64,000 nucleotides of DNA from Rhizohabitans arisaemae (GCF_025996515.1 NZ_BLRH01000034.1:186001-250000); one strand, 5' to 3'. Numbered from the stretch's first letter, positions 34,139-42,937 are shown. A program made the numbers and translations. Notes: a model not told the origin generated them from the letters alone.

Positions 34139-34732
34139 TCACAGCGCGGCCGGTCCACTTGACGTGCCGGCGATCTGGGCGACGAGGAAGTCGAGCCGCT
34201 CCGTTTGGCCGTTCGGGGGGATGCGGCCGCTGTCCGACAGGGCGGCCATGCCGTGCAACGCGCTCCAGGTGACTTCGGCGAACAGTTCGCGTCGCGGGCT
34301 GTCCGAGGGGAAGCAGCTCACGAACTCGTCGAAGGCGGCGCGCAGCGGAGGCGGCGTCTCGGCGTGCGCGAACTTCACATCGGTCGGCAGGACGAACATG
34401 GCCTGGTAGAGGGCGGGCTGCTCGGTCGCGAACTCCAGGTAGGCGCGGCAGACGGCGTGCAGTGCCTGCGGCGGCTCGGGGGTGGCCAAGCGGGCACGGC
34501 GCAGGCGGGCCGCGAGTTCACCGAAGCCTTCGACGGCGACGGCGCGCAGGATGGCCTCCTTCCCGTCGAAGTGGCTGTAGAGCACGGGCTGGCTGTACTC
34601 GACGCGTTCAGCCAGCCTTCGCGTTGTCACCGCCTCCCACCCCTCGGCCTCGGCCAGTTCGCGGGCGGCCGTGATGATCAGCTGATGGCGTTGGGCGCGT
34701 TCACGTTCACGGCGCTTGGCAATGGCGGACAT
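34139..34732 (-). CDS. TetR-family regulator with WHG-type ligand domain
   Basis: 197 residues. The helix-turn-helix is RHQLIITAARELAEAEGWEA, then RLAERVEYSQPVLYSHFDGKEAILRA. The C-terminal half has the ETxPPPLRAAFDE and VTWSALHGMAAL features of the TetR_C_33/WHG group. It is divergent from a DUF4267 gene; TAGCAATGCTA and CTAGC-GTC-GCTAG palindromes lie between them. Confidence 0.91.
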   Translation of the reverse strand: MSAIAKRRERERAQRHQLIITAARELAEAEGWEAVTTRRLAERVEYSQPVLYSHFDGKEAILRAVAVEGFGELAARLRRARLATPEPPQALHAVCRAYLEFATEQPALYQAMFVLPTDVKFAHAETPPPLRAAFDEFVSCFPSDSPRRELFAEVTWSALHGMAALSDSGRIPPNGQTERLDFLVAQIAGTSSGPAAL

Positions 34733-34742
34733 AGCAGCATCA

Positions 34743-34805
34743 TAGCAATGCTAGACATTGTGTCTGTGATAGAAATATCGTCGCTACCAGAGCTAGCGTC
34801 GCTAG
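34743..34805. promoter_or_regulatory. Palindromes in the TetR/DUF4267 divergent promoter
   Basis: TAGCAATGCTA (34743-34753) adjoins the TetR start, and CTAGCGTCGCTAG (34793-34805) lies before the DUF4267 gene. They share TAGC half-sites, so both may be bound by the TetR protein. GAGGAGG precedes the ATG at 34836. Confidence 0.5.
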
Positions 34806-34835
34806 ATAGAGCGCTTCCGTCGAGGAGGACAACTC

Positions 34836-35213
34836 ATGCTCAGCAACATCGCCACCGTGCTCGCCGGACTGATCGGTGCGGGCGTCGTCTTCATGGGCGC
34901 CCGCACCTTCTGGGCCCCGCAGGCCGCGGTCGGCTTCGGCATCCCCGGCACGCCGACCGAGGACCGGAGCTTCCACGCCTGGCTGTCCGTCAAGGGCGTG
35001 CGCGACATCGCCTCGGGGCTCTTTATCTTCATCCTGCTGGCCGGTGGGACAACCCACCTGCTGGGCTGGTTCATGCTGGCCGCCGCAGCCGTACCCGTCG
35101 GCGACGCGGTGATCGTGCTGCGCAGCAACGGGCCCAAGGCGGCCGTCTACGGCATCCACGGCGCCACCGCAGCGGTGATGCTGGTGATCAGCGCGCTCCT
35201 GCTCATCGCGTAA
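34836..35213 (+). CDS. DUF4267 membrane protein
   Basis: 125 residues with four hydrophobic segments (4-22, 58-73, 75-92 and 105-122). FMGARTFWAPQAAVGFGIPG, then SVKGVRDIASGL, is the DUF4267 signature. The function is unknown. The family often follows TetR regulators, as here, where it is the likely repressed target. Confidence 0.85.
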   Translation: MLSNIATVLAGLIGAGVVFMGARTFWAPQAAVGFGIPGTPTEDRSFHAWLSVKGVRDIASGLFIFILLAGGTTHLLGWFMLAAAAVPVGDAVIVLRSNGPKAAVYGIHGATAAVMLVISALLLIA

Positions 35214-35360
35214 CCACTCGTCAAGCCGCCCTGGCCGGGCATGCGGTCCACGGACGCATCGGTGAGTCGGCCTGTTGGCAAGGCTGGCCCCACCAGCCGC
35301 CACCTGTGCCGTTCCTGCAGGTAGGCGGGGATGGGCTCGGTACGGCGGGTGGTTGGTCGA

Positions 35361-35981
35361 CTAACTGAGCAAACCGCGTCGATACCCCTCGCCGACGGCG
35401 GCGGCGCGGTCGCGGACGCCGAGTTTGTCGTAGATGTGCAGCAGGTGGGTCTTGATACTGGCCTCGCTGATGAAGAGCTTGGCGGCCGCCTGCCGATTGG
35501 AGGCGCCGTCGGCGACGAGGGCGAGGACCTGCAGTTCGCGGTCGGTAAGGGCAGCCTTGACCGGTCTGCGTACCTGGCCCATCAGGCGGCCGGCGACGGA
35601 GGGGGACAGGACCGGCTCGCCGGCGGCTGCGGCGCGGACGGCGCGCAGGAGTTCGTCGGTGGGGGCGTCTTTGAGGAGGTAGCCGGTCGCACCGGCTTCG
35701 ATGGCGGGCAGGACGTCGGAATCGCCGTCGAAAGTGGTCAGGACGAGGGTCTTGATGTGCGGGTGGGAGTGGCGCAGGGCGGTGATGGCGGTGACGCCGT
35801 CCATTTCGGGCATGCGCAGGTCCATGAGGACGATGTCGACCTGGAGTGCGGCGGCGCGGTCGATGCCTTCGCGGCCGTTGGCGGCTTCTCCGGCGACATC
35901 GATGTCGGGTTCGGTTTCGAAGGCGGCGCGCAGGCCGTCGCGGACGATGGGGTGGTCGTCGACGATGAGGAGGCGGATCAC
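35361..35981 (-). CDS. NarL/LuxR-type response regulator
   Basis: 206 residues: LLIVDDHPIVRDGL, D54 in IVLMDLRMPEMDG and YLLKDAPTDEL in the receiver. DRELQVLALVADGASNRQAA, then LFISEASIKTHLLHIYDKLG, form the helix-turn-helix. The GTG start overlaps the kinase stop by four bases. It is the last gene of an ATPase-permease-kinase-regulator operon read leftward. Lower GC wobble use than the neighbouring operons is visible (many GCG/GGT codons). Confidence 0.94.
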   Translation of the reverse strand: MIRLLIVDDHPIVRDGLRAAFETEPDIDVAGEAANGREGIDRAAALQVDIVLMDLRMPEMDGVTAITALRHSHPHIKTLVLTTFDGDSDVLPAIEAGATGYLLKDAPTDELLRAVRAAAAGEPVLSPSVAGRLMGQVRRPVKAALTDRELQVLALVADGASNRQAAAKLFISEASIKTHLLHIYDKLGVRDRAAAVGEGYRRGLLS

Positions 35982-37186
35982 CGGGGGTCTCCTTGGAGCG
36001 CGGGGACGGTGGCGCTGACGGCGGTGCCCTCCCCGGGCGCGCTCTCGATTTCGAGGGAGCCGCCGACGCCACGTAGGCGTTGTCTCATGCTGCTGAGGCC
36101 GAATCCTTTGCCGTTGGGGTTGTGGATGCCGGTGCCGTCGTCGCGGATGTCGAGGAGGACGACGGCGCCGGTGTAGGACAGGGTGAGGCCGACCCGGGTG
36201 GCACCCGCGTGTTTGGCGACGTTGGCGAGGGCTTCCTGGGCGACACGGAACAGGGTGACCTCGATGGCGGGACTGAGGGGGACGCGGTCGCCGGTCACTT
36301 CGACGTGGAGGTCGACGCCGGTGGTCTGGCTCCAGTTGCGGGCCAGGGTGGTCATGGCTTCGGGAAGATGGGCGTCCTCGAGCTGGTGGGGCTGGAGAGC
36401 GGCGACGGAGCGGCGGGCTTCGGTGAGGCTGTCCTGTGCGAGGGTGAGCGCGAGTTCGACGTGGGTGCCGGAATCCTTGACGCGTTGGGCGGCGCGTAGC
36501 TGGGTGATGATGCCGGTGAGGCCTTGCGCGAGGGTGTCGTGGATCTCGCGTGCCATGCGCCGGCGTTCGTCGAGGATGCCGGCCTGATGGGCTTGGGTGA
36601 GGAGCTGGGCGTGGAGGTCGGCGTTCTCCTCCAGGGCGGTCTGAAGGTCGCTGACCGCCTTCCGGTACCTGCGCTGCCGGTCCTCGATCTTGATGCCTGC
36701 GATGGCGCCGCCGCCGATGGCGACGGTCTGCACGGCGATGATCGCCAAGTGGAAGGCGACGAGCTGGATGGTGGCCTGGGCCCAGTCGAGCGACGAGCCG
36801 TACAGGACGAAGGAGGTGGCGGCGACGGCGGCGAAGGTCCACTTGGAGGGCGCGAAGCGGGCGGCGAGGAAGAAGCCGGAGATGCAGTAGATGACGAAGA
36901 TGGGGTCGTGGAAGGCAAGCAGCGCGGCGGTGGCCAGGACGCCGGCGAAGTGAACGGCGACGACGACCCGACGTCCGCGCAGGGCCGCGGGCAGGAGAGT
37001 GTGGGTGCCGAGAATCCAGGCGAGGGCCAGGGCGGTGAGTGCGAGAGTCCGGGGGATCCCGCCTTCGGGCTGATCGGGTGAGGCCAGGCTGATGACCAGG
37101 GAAGCGGCGAGGGTGATGTAGGGGACGATCTCGACGACGCGCTCGAAGCGTCGTTCCCAGGTGGAGGGCGGGAAGGGGTCGTTCAT
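35978..37186 (-). CDS. NarL-type sensor histidine kinase
   Basis: 402 residues. Five or six membrane segments fill 15-165, then a short coiled coil (IEDRQRRYRKAVSDLQTALE). The HisKA_3 box is RRRMAREIHDTLAQGLTGII (H216), N-box ALANVAKHAGA, G-box DIRDDGTGI, then GKGFGLSSMRQRL. It is translationally coupled to the downstream regulator and placed behind an ABC exporter in the same operon, so it probably monitors the exporter's substrate or membrane stress. Confidence 0.94.
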   Translation of the reverse strand: MNDPFPPSTWERRFERVVEIVPYITLAASLVISLASPDQPEGGIPRTLALTALALAWILGTHTLLPAALRGRRVVVAVHFAGVLATAALLAFHDPIFVIYCISGFFLAARFAPSKWTFAAVAATSFVLYGSSLDWAQATIQLVAFHLAIIAVQTVAIGGGAIAGIKIEDRQRRYRKAVSDLQTALEENADLHAQLLTQAHQAGILDERRRMAREIHDTLAQGLTGIITQLRAAQRVKDSGTHVELALTLAQDSLTEARRSVAALQPHQLEDAHLPEAMTTLARNWSQTTGVDLHVEVTGDRVPLSPAIEVTLFRVAQEALANVAKHAGATRVGLTLSYTGAVVLLDIRDDGTGIHNPNGKGFGLSSMRQRLRGVGGSLEIESAPGEGTAVSATVPALQGDPR

Positions 37187-37222
37187 CCGGGTTCGTGCCC
37201 TCCTCTCGGGTACGGATGGGTT

Positions 37223-39040
37223 TCACCTGGTGGTGGCCGACGAGGGCGAGTTTAGGCGCATGGGGATCAGGATGGCGTAGCCGTACATAAGCACCCCCGT
37301 GGCGATCATGAAGATGATTGTCGGCCACTGCCAGATCGGCGGCAGATGCAGGGCGAGGAACCAGCTGGGATCCGAGATGCCGAAGATCTTCATGAACAGC
37401 GGGACGACCCCCTGAGGGAAGAGGGGCAGCCAGGCGGTGAGGTAGCAGACGGTGACGCCGATGCGGTGCACGACGGGGAGGTCGGCGGTAGTGGGCTTGT
37501 CGGCCTGGGGCGCGGGGCCGTGCTTCATGAGGTTGAGCAGCTCGGTCCCGTGGTTCTCGAGCCTGCGGTAGGCGATCCTGCCCAGGCCCCAGGCGCTGAG
37601 GGCGCCGGTGAGGACGCCGGTGGCGACGCCCGCCCAGGGGTTGAGGAGGATGGCGCCTGCCGTGGGGAGGGCGATGGACGGGACGGCGATGAGCACGAGA
37701 TAGGCGAGGCTGGTTTCGGCGGTTTCGCTGGCGCCGGTGCTGAGCGGGTTGCCGCCGCGCTTGTGGGGGTCTGTGCCGGGGACAAGCGAGGTGACGGCGA
37801 GCAGGACGATGAGCCCGGCGCCGCCGCCGAGGAGGGCGGGGAGCAGGCCGAGGACCCAGGGCCAGGCCCAAAGCTCGCCGCTGACGAGGGTTCCGGCCAG
37901 GGAGAGGGCGATGGCAGCGGGGCCGACGATGAGGAACCAGGCCAGTTGACGACCACGGACGTCGGCGCGTTCGGCGCCGGGGGTCATGAGGGTGAGCCAG
38001 AGGGCGGTGCCGTCGGCGCCGTAGAGGTTGGCCGAGGAGGCGGCGGCCATCACGATCGCGATGAGGCCGGTGAAGGGGACCATGATCCAGGCGTCGAGGG
38101 TGACGAGCAGGAACGGGAAGACAAGGGCGAAGGAGAAGGCGGTGCCGAGCAGTTGGATGCGGACGAGGTCGCGCCACCAGGCGCGCAGTTCCTTGGCGGC
38201 GGAGACGCGGGCGCCGCCGGCGGTGGGGAGGGGGCGGGGCGCGCCGCGGCGCGGTGGCACGCCGCCGCGGGCGGCCGAGACGACGCGTCGTGACAGCAGG
38301 CTGGCCCAGGAGGCCAGCAGGAGGGCGATGAGGCCGGCGTTGGCGGCGAGGATCGCCAGGGCCAGGGGCCAAGGGGCCTCGATTGCGGCGACGCCCCATC
38401 CGGAGGGCAGGGCGCGCACCAGATGGTGGGACCAGGCGGCGGTGTCGCCGCCGAGGGCCGCGACAGGTGCCCAGCCGTTGCTGCACAGGGCGATGGCGGT
38501 GCCGGTGGCGACGCCGACGGTGGCCGCGGTGGCGCGGGACCTGACGAACAGGCCGATGAGCGCGACGACGACTCGGGAGATCATCACCATGGTGATGAGC
38601 GTGATGACGGCCGCGACCAGTCCGATGAGGACACCGGCAGGGCCGTGGCGCCAGCCGTACACGGGCAGGGAGAGCAGGGCGATGAGGTTGGCGGCGGGTG
38701 CGGGGCCCGCGAAGGCTCCGGCAAGCAGGGCCGCGGCGGTCCGGCGCGGGGTGGCCGGGAGCATGGCGAAGTACTCGGGGCGCAGGGTCTCGTTGCCGCC
38801 GCCGATGAGGATGGGGCCGAAGATCCAGCCGGACAGCCAGCCGGCAAGGGCGAGGGGGAGATAGGCGGGCCACAGGACGGCCACGGCGATGGTTCCGGCG
38901 GCCAGGATCAGTCCGACGGAGACGCCGGTGTAGAGGTTGGCGGCGTCGTCGCCGCCCAGGGAGTTGCGCATGAGCGTCAGCCGCATGCGGATCATGAGCT
39001 TGGCCATGGCGGCCGGGCCGGGGGTCAGGAGGTGAGCCAC
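37223..39040 (-). CDS. Large ABC exporter permease
   Basis: 605 residues with about 14 hydrophobic segments in two blocks (residues 45-250 and 290-590) separated by a basic stretch (RGGVPPRRGAPRPLP). It is a fused two-half permease; the start LMIRMRLTLMRNSLGGDDA is the coupling helix. No substrate motif is seen. It overlaps the ATPase gene by 16 bp and lies upstream of the kinase and regulator genes. Confidence 0.9.
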   Translation of the reverse strand: MAHLLTPGPAAMAKLMIRMRLTLMRNSLGGDDAANLYTGVSVGLILAAGTIAVAVLWPAYLPLALAGWLSGWIFGPILIGGGNETLRPEYFAMLPATPRRTAAALLAGAFAGPAPAANLIALLSLPVYGWRHGPAGVLIGLVAAVITLITMVMISRVVVALIGLFVRSRATAATVGVATGTAIALCSNGWAPVAALGGDTAAWSHHLVRALPSGWGVAAIEAPWPLALAILAANAGLIALLLASWASLLSRRVVSAARGGVPPRRGAPRPLPTAGGARVSAAKELRAWWRDLVRIQLLGTAFSFALVFPFLLVTLDAWIMVPFTGLIAIVMAAASSANLYGADGTALWLTLMTPGAERADVRGRQLAWFLIVGPAAIALSLAGTLVSGELWAWPWVLGLLPALLGGGAGLIVLLAVTSLVPGTDPHKRGGNPLSTGASETAETSLAYLVLIAVPSIALPTAGAILLNPWAGVATGVLTGALSAWGLGRIAYRRLENHGTELLNLMKHGPAPQADKPTTADLPVVHRIGVTVCYLTAWLPLFPQGVVPLFMKIFGISDPSWFLALHLPPIWQWPTIIFMIATGVLMYGYAILIPMRLNSPSSATTR

Positions 39041-39789
39041 GCCAGTCCCTCCGTTCCTCCGGTGCGGGCGCCGACGAGGTCGACGAAGGCGTCTTCGAGG
39101 GTTCCTGCGCCGCGTACGTCGGCGAGCGGCCCGGCGGCTACGACTCGGCCGTCGGAGATGACGCCCACGTGGTCGCAGAGCTGCTCGACGAGGGCCATGA
39201 CGTGGCTGGAGATGATCACGGAGCCGCCGCCGGTGAACCTGCGCAGGATGGTGCGGATGGTGGCGGCGGAGACGGGGTCGACGGCCTCGAAGGGCTCGTC
39301 CAGGACGAGCAGGCGGGGGGCGTGCAGGAGGGCGACGGCCAGGCCGATCTTCTTGCGCATGCCGGTGGAGTACTCGATGACCAGGGTCCGCTCGGCGGTG
39401 TCGAGTTCGAGGACCTGGAGGAGTTCGTCGGTGCGTTCCGCGACGGTGTCGTGGGGGATGCCGCGCAGCAGGCCGAGGTAGGTGAGGACCTCGCGGCCGG
39501 TGAGGCGCTCCGGCATGGCGTTGCCGTCGGGCAGCACGCCGATCAGTCCCTTGGCCTGGACGGTGTCACGCCAGACGTCGACGCCGAAGATCTCGGCGCT
39601 GCCCGCGTCGGGGCGCAGCAGGCCGACGGCCATCGCGAGGGTGGTGGTCTTTCCGGCACCGTTGGGACCGACCAGGCCGTAAAAGGAGCCGGCGGGGACG
39701 GTGAGGTGGATGTCGTCGACGGCCACGTGGTCGCCGAAGGCTTTGCGGAATCCGATGGTACGGAGGGCGGGCTCCCGGTGTGTTGGCAT
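39025..39789 (-). CDS. ABC exporter ATPase
   Basis: 254 residues from ATG 39789: Walker A GPNGAGKTTTLA, Q-loop region GVLPDGNAMPERLTG, signature YSTGMRKKIGLAVAL, Walker B LLVLDEPFEAVDP and H-loop IISSHVM. The DEPFEAVDP and STGMRKK variants are typical of this exporter subgroup. Starts at 39861 (ATG) or 39864 (TTG) are possible, but they would run through a 28-bp palindrome and add a Pro/Arg-rich leader. It is the first gene of the ABC/two-component operon. Confidence 0.92.
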   Translation of the reverse strand: MPTHREPALRTIGFRKAFGDHVAVDDIHLTVPAGSFYGLVGPNGAGKTTTLAMAVGLLRPDAGSAEIFGVDVWRDTVQAKGLIGVLPDGNAMPERLTGREVLTYLGLLRGIPHDTVAERTDELLQVLELDTAERTLVIEYSTGMRKKIGLAVALLHAPRLLVLDEPFEAVDPVSAATIRTILRRFTGGGSVIISSHVMALVEQLCDHVGVISDGRVVAAGPLADVRGAGTLEDAFVDLVGARTGGTEGLAWLTS

Positions 39790-39854
39790 GACTTGAGAAT
39801 CGCGCGGGGGTGGGGGGCGGCGGATCGCCCGGCCGGGGCGCGGGGTGGTGGATT

Positions 39855-39882
39855 CCGGCATCAACCGATCGGTTGATGCCGG
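39855..39882. promoter_or_regulatory. 28-bp perfect palindrome upstream of ABC operon
   Basis: CCGGCATCAACCGA (39855-39868) is followed directly by its exact reverse complement (39869-39882). The core AACCGATCGGTT looks like a TetR-type operator. It lies 66 bp upstream of the preferred ATPase start; no TetR gene is adjacent. Confidence 0.6.
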
Positions 39883-40920
39883 GAGGCGCGGCTGGTACGT
39901 GCTGCGGGTCGCAGCATCACTTCACACCGAGTACTACGCCACCGGCGCGACGGCACCCGTGGATCGCATCGTGCCCGCCGAGCCGGCCGAGCTGATGCAA
40001 GCGTGGCCGGGCACGCATCGGGGTTTGAGGAACATCTCTGCGAGATCGTGCGCTAATCCGCGTCGTCGCTGGTCGGCCGCTGGTGAGGTGGGGCGCGGGA
40101 AGAATCTTGAAGTTTTGGCGCAGATAATGCCCTATTACCTGTGGCACCGGGATTCGCCACCTGTGGTGACAGCCACTTCAAGCCCTCCCCGGAATCGATC
40201 GCCGAGCTCACCAGCTTGCTCGCGCCCGGCACCAGCAGGCGCTGAACCAGGAGGCAGCATCAGCTCGGGTCAGCGGTCGTGGTCGGCGTTCCTCCACCAC
40301 GCCAGGGTGCCCATTCACGCCGGCCGCGCCGGTGGTCAGGACGAGCAGGATGCCGAGGGGGCCGGAGGGGCGTGGCCGGGACCGGCGATGCCCGCGTACA
40401 GGCCGGGGACCGAGTCTTCTTCGCCACCCGGGAGGGCAGAGTGCGCGCCCGGATGGAGAGAGCGAACTGCCGGCCAATGAGGCTGCTCCCTGGGCACACC
40501 CGTCACGGACATCATGCCCCGACGCCACTTCGCAGCCTGTCGGGCCGGCAGGTCGGACACCTGAGCGTCGACCCCGTGACGGGGTTCGTCACCGACTTCA
40601 ACATGACCGTTGCCGGCAAACACGGCCACATGCAGACGGCGACGATCGAGCACGCCCGCAGCTGGGATCCCAACCTGTTCATCTGGATGGGCTGGGACGA
40701 ACACGTTGACGGCTTGCCGACGTCGAAGCGGGGTACTGGCCGACGGTTGGGGATGCCGGGTGGGCGTCCGGTGCCGGGCCTGGAGGGTTTGGGTGCACCG
40801 GCTGTCTGGGCAAGCGCGGGACGCGGGTTCCGGAACCCGCTTAGGGTCGGGGCGGCGGGGCTCGGACAAGTGACGAGGGCTCGTGGCGGACCCGATAGCT
40901 CGGAGGACCTGCAACTCTGG
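39883..40920. other. 1-kb region of decayed coding sequence
   Basis: No complete gene is supported. A plus-strand segment (about 40555-40735) has strong G/C third-position bias and reads VDPVTGFVTDFNMTVAGKHG, then HARSWDPNLFIWMGWDEHVD, a coherent protein fragment that I cannot place. A short coding-like tail (HFKPSPESIAELTSLLAPGT) ends at about 40245. Confidence 0.35.
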
Positions 40921-41463
40921 CTAACGGAGGACTCGGTAGCGAAGATGAGCCTCACTCGCGAAGGCTGATGTATCGAGGCGCTCAAGCTCGATGTGCCGCC
41001 CAAGGCCTGCGAACAGCGAGATGCCGTCGCCGAGCAGGACCGGCGCAACGTCCAGGTGGAGCTCGTCGACGAGACCGAGCCGCAGGCACTGTCGTGAGAT
41101 GGTTCCTCCGAGCAGGCTGACCCAGCCGTCCCCGGCCGCTTGCGTGGCCAGCCTGACGGCCTCGTTGATGTCGTCGACGACGAAGTTGTACGTGGTGCCG
41201 TCGCGCTCGATCGGCTCATGGGCGCTGTGGGTCATCAGGTAGACCGGGACCTTCAGCATGCCGCCATACGGGATCTCGCCGTCCTCGATGGTCTGGGTCT
41301 TGTTCGCGCCGCCGACCACCGCGCCGATCCGGCTCATCACTGCCTCGACGACGGCGTCATCCTCGGGAGCGGAGGGTCGGCCGAACATCCAGTCGACCCC
41401 GCCGTCCTCCTTTGCCAGGAACCCGTCAAGAGTGATGGTCGCGTGGACGATCACGGTAGCCAT
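40921..41463 (-). CDS. Dihydrofolate-reductase-like (RibD C-terminal) protein
   Basis: 180 residues: VIVHATITLDGFLAKEDGGV at the start, RIGAVVGGANKT, VYLMTHSAHEP, LLGGTISRQCLRLGLVDELH and APVLLGDGISLFAGL (parts quoted). This is the DHFR-like fold of RibD C-terminal proteins found widely in actinobacteria, which probably bind NADPH; the substrate is unknown. AGGAG precedes the ATG. It is divergent from a TetR gene with one palindrome in front of each gene. Confidence 0.9.
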   Translation of the reverse strand: MATVIVHATITLDGFLAKEDGGVDWMFGRPSAPEDDAVVEAVMSRIGAVVGGANKTQTIEDGEIPYGGMLKVPVYLMTHSAHEPIERDGTTYNFVVDDINEAVRLATQAAGDGWVSLLGGTISRQCLRLGLVDELHLDVAPVLLGDGISLFAGLGRHIELERLDTSAFASEAHLRYRVLR

Positions 41464-41482
41464 AAGCCGCTCCTATCTCCGA

Positions 41483-41550
41483 GAGGTGAGTCGATCGACT
41501 CGCCTCTACTAACCTAATCGTGTTCGTAATGGTGAGTCAAGGAACTCGCC
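41483..41550. promoter_or_regulatory. Paired TetR operators (GGTGAGT...ACTCGCC)
   Basis: Site 1, 41483-41506: GAGGTGAGTCGA facing TCGACTCGCCTC (11 of 12 matched). Site 2, 41531-41550: GGTGAGTC-AAGG-AACTCGCC. Each lies 20 bp upstream of one of the two divergent starts (41463 and 41570). Likely sites of the TetR protein. Confidence 0.7.
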
Positions 41551-41569
41551 TCGATGGGATACTGAACGG

Positions 41570-42193
41570 ATGACACGTGGACGCTCCTCGTACCACCGTG
41601 CGGTGGCCGCGACCAATCGCGAGGCCATCCTCGGCGCCGCCGCGCAGCTCTTCCTGGAGTTCGGGTACGACCGCACGCCACTGGCACGTGTCGCCGAGCG
41701 CGCAGGGGTGTCCAAGGCGACGCTCTTCAAGCAGTTCCCGACCAAGGCCGAGCTCTTCGAGGCAACGGTGCTCGCGGCAGGCGGATCGCCGGCTCCGGAA
41801 CCGGTCGAGATCCCGACCGGCGACCTCTACGCGGGCTTGGTGGTGCTAGGTCGCGCGTATTCGGAACTGTTGACTCGTCCGCGCATGGTCGCCCTGATGC
41901 GAACCGTGATCGCCGAATCGCACCACTTCCCCGAACTGCGCGAGCGGACCTTCGACTTCGGCACGCTGCCTGTGCTGCAGGCGCTGGGGCGCTATCTGCG
42001 GGAGGCGCACTCCGCTGGAAGCGCCGACATCGATGATCCGGATCTGGCATCCGCACAGTTCCTCGGCATGATCGCGTCCGCGATCTTCTGGCCGCGCCTC
42101 ACGCACGGTACGTGGTCGATCACCAAGGAAGAGCAGTCGCGAGCGGTCGACGAAGCAGCCCGAACGATCGCCGCGCGCTTCGCAACTCCCTGA
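41570..42193 (+). CDS. TetR-family regulator
   Basis: 207 residues. The helix-turn-helix is NREAILGAAAQLFLEFGYDR, then LARVAERAGVSKATLFKQFPTKAELFEA. The C-terminal domain (PRMVALMRTVIAESHHFPEL) resembles the AefR-like TetR_C_7 group. No ribosome-binding site is visible, so the transcript may be leaderless. It is paired with the divergent DHFR-like gene across two matching palindromes. Confidence 0.92.
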   Translation: MTRGRSSYHRAVAATNREAILGAAAQLFLEFGYDRTPLARVAERAGVSKATLFKQFPTKAELFEATVLAAGGSPAPEPVEIPTGDLYAGLVVLGRAYSELLTRPRMVALMRTVIAESHHFPELRERTFDFGTLPVLQALGRYLREAHSAGSADIDDPDLASAQFLGMIASAIFWPRLTHGTWSITKEEQSRAVDEAARTIAARFATP

Positions 42194-42584
42194 CGTGATC
42201 ATCCGCGTTCGGGGCAGTGCCCAACCTTAGGCGTACAGCCACTCCTCGCCCGGCTGGCTATGTCGGCTCAACTCCGCGCTGCCAACGGGACTTTTCGTTC
42301 GGATGCTCGTCATGCCCCGATACCGCCTGGGCATTTTTTGATTTTCTAGAAATAAGAAATCAAAAAATGAGATCTGTTGCGTGAGGGATCGAAAAGCAAC
42401 TCACGGGAATGAGAGTTCCCGCAAGTTACTCGGCGTGAGCGATGAGGTCCGGCCGAACGGGCGGGCGAAGCTGAACGTGGAGAGGCTCCACGCACCGGGC
42501 GAGCCGAAGTCGCTTGCCTGGCTGTGCTCACCGTCCAGGAGTCCCGGCACAAGCTCGCCCGCGACATCTGCCGCGGGCGAGAAG
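42194..42584. other. Gap holding an AT-rich inverted repeat
   Basis: CATTTTTTGATTT (42332-42344) and AAATCAAAAAATG (42357-42369) are perfect 13-bp arms around a 12-base AT-rich loop, unlike anything else in this GC-rich window. CGGGAA-N6-TTCCCG follows within 60 bp. It may be a bidirectional terminator or an end of the adjacent Tn3 remnant. Confidence 0.5.
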
Positions 42585-42887
42585 GGCACCATCCACCAGG
42601 CGTACCGGGACGGGATGGAAGATCAGTTGGGCTCACTGGGTCTCGTCTCGAATGCGGTCGTTCTCTGGACGACTCGCTACGTTGACGCCTCGGTCGCCCA
42701 GCTCCGCGCGGAGTGCCACGATGTTCGCGACGAGGACGTGGCCCGGCTCTCCCCACTCAAGCACAAGAATCTGAACGTCCTCGGCCGTTACAACTTCGCC
42801 GCCTCCCAGCCGGGCGACGGGCTGCGGCCGCTGCGTGACCCGGATGCCTTCGACCTGGACGATGACGACGATGGCCAGGAGGAGTGA
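42585..42887 (+). pseudogene. Tn3-family transposase, C-terminal fragment
   Basis: About 100 residues: GTIHQAYRDGMEDQLGSLGL, VVLWTTRYVDASVAQLRAEC, DEDVARLSPLKHKNLNVLGR, then LRPLRDPDAF and an acidic tail. This is the end of a Tn3-type transposase of the actinobacterial Tn4556-like group. The catalytic DDE residues lie upstream in the full protein and are absent. It is a deletion remnant. Confidence 0.8.
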
Positions 42888-42909
42888 GCCGGGCCTGGAC
42901 GGCACTCGG

Positions 42910-42937
42910 CCCCGGCGCCCCACTGCGGGCGCCGGGG
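42910..42937. terminator. Hairpin at the end of the DoxX-like gene
   Basis: CCCCGGCGCCC (42910-42920), loop CACTGC (with one base shared), GGGCGCCGGGG (42927-42937): a perfect 11-bp stem touching the stop codon of the minus-strand DoxX-like gene. Confidence 0.7.

Noticed and set aside
37346-38293. Plus-strand Gly/Glu/Asp-rich ORF opposite the permease
   Set aside because: Repetitive acidic composition is the antisense shadow of a membrane protein gene.
35982-38873. A very long minus-strand open frame (over 960 codons) upstream of and in frame with the third response regulator
   Set aside because: It is Arg/Pro-rich out-of-frame reading of the kinase and permease genes; the real start is the GTG at 35981 overlapping the kinase stop.
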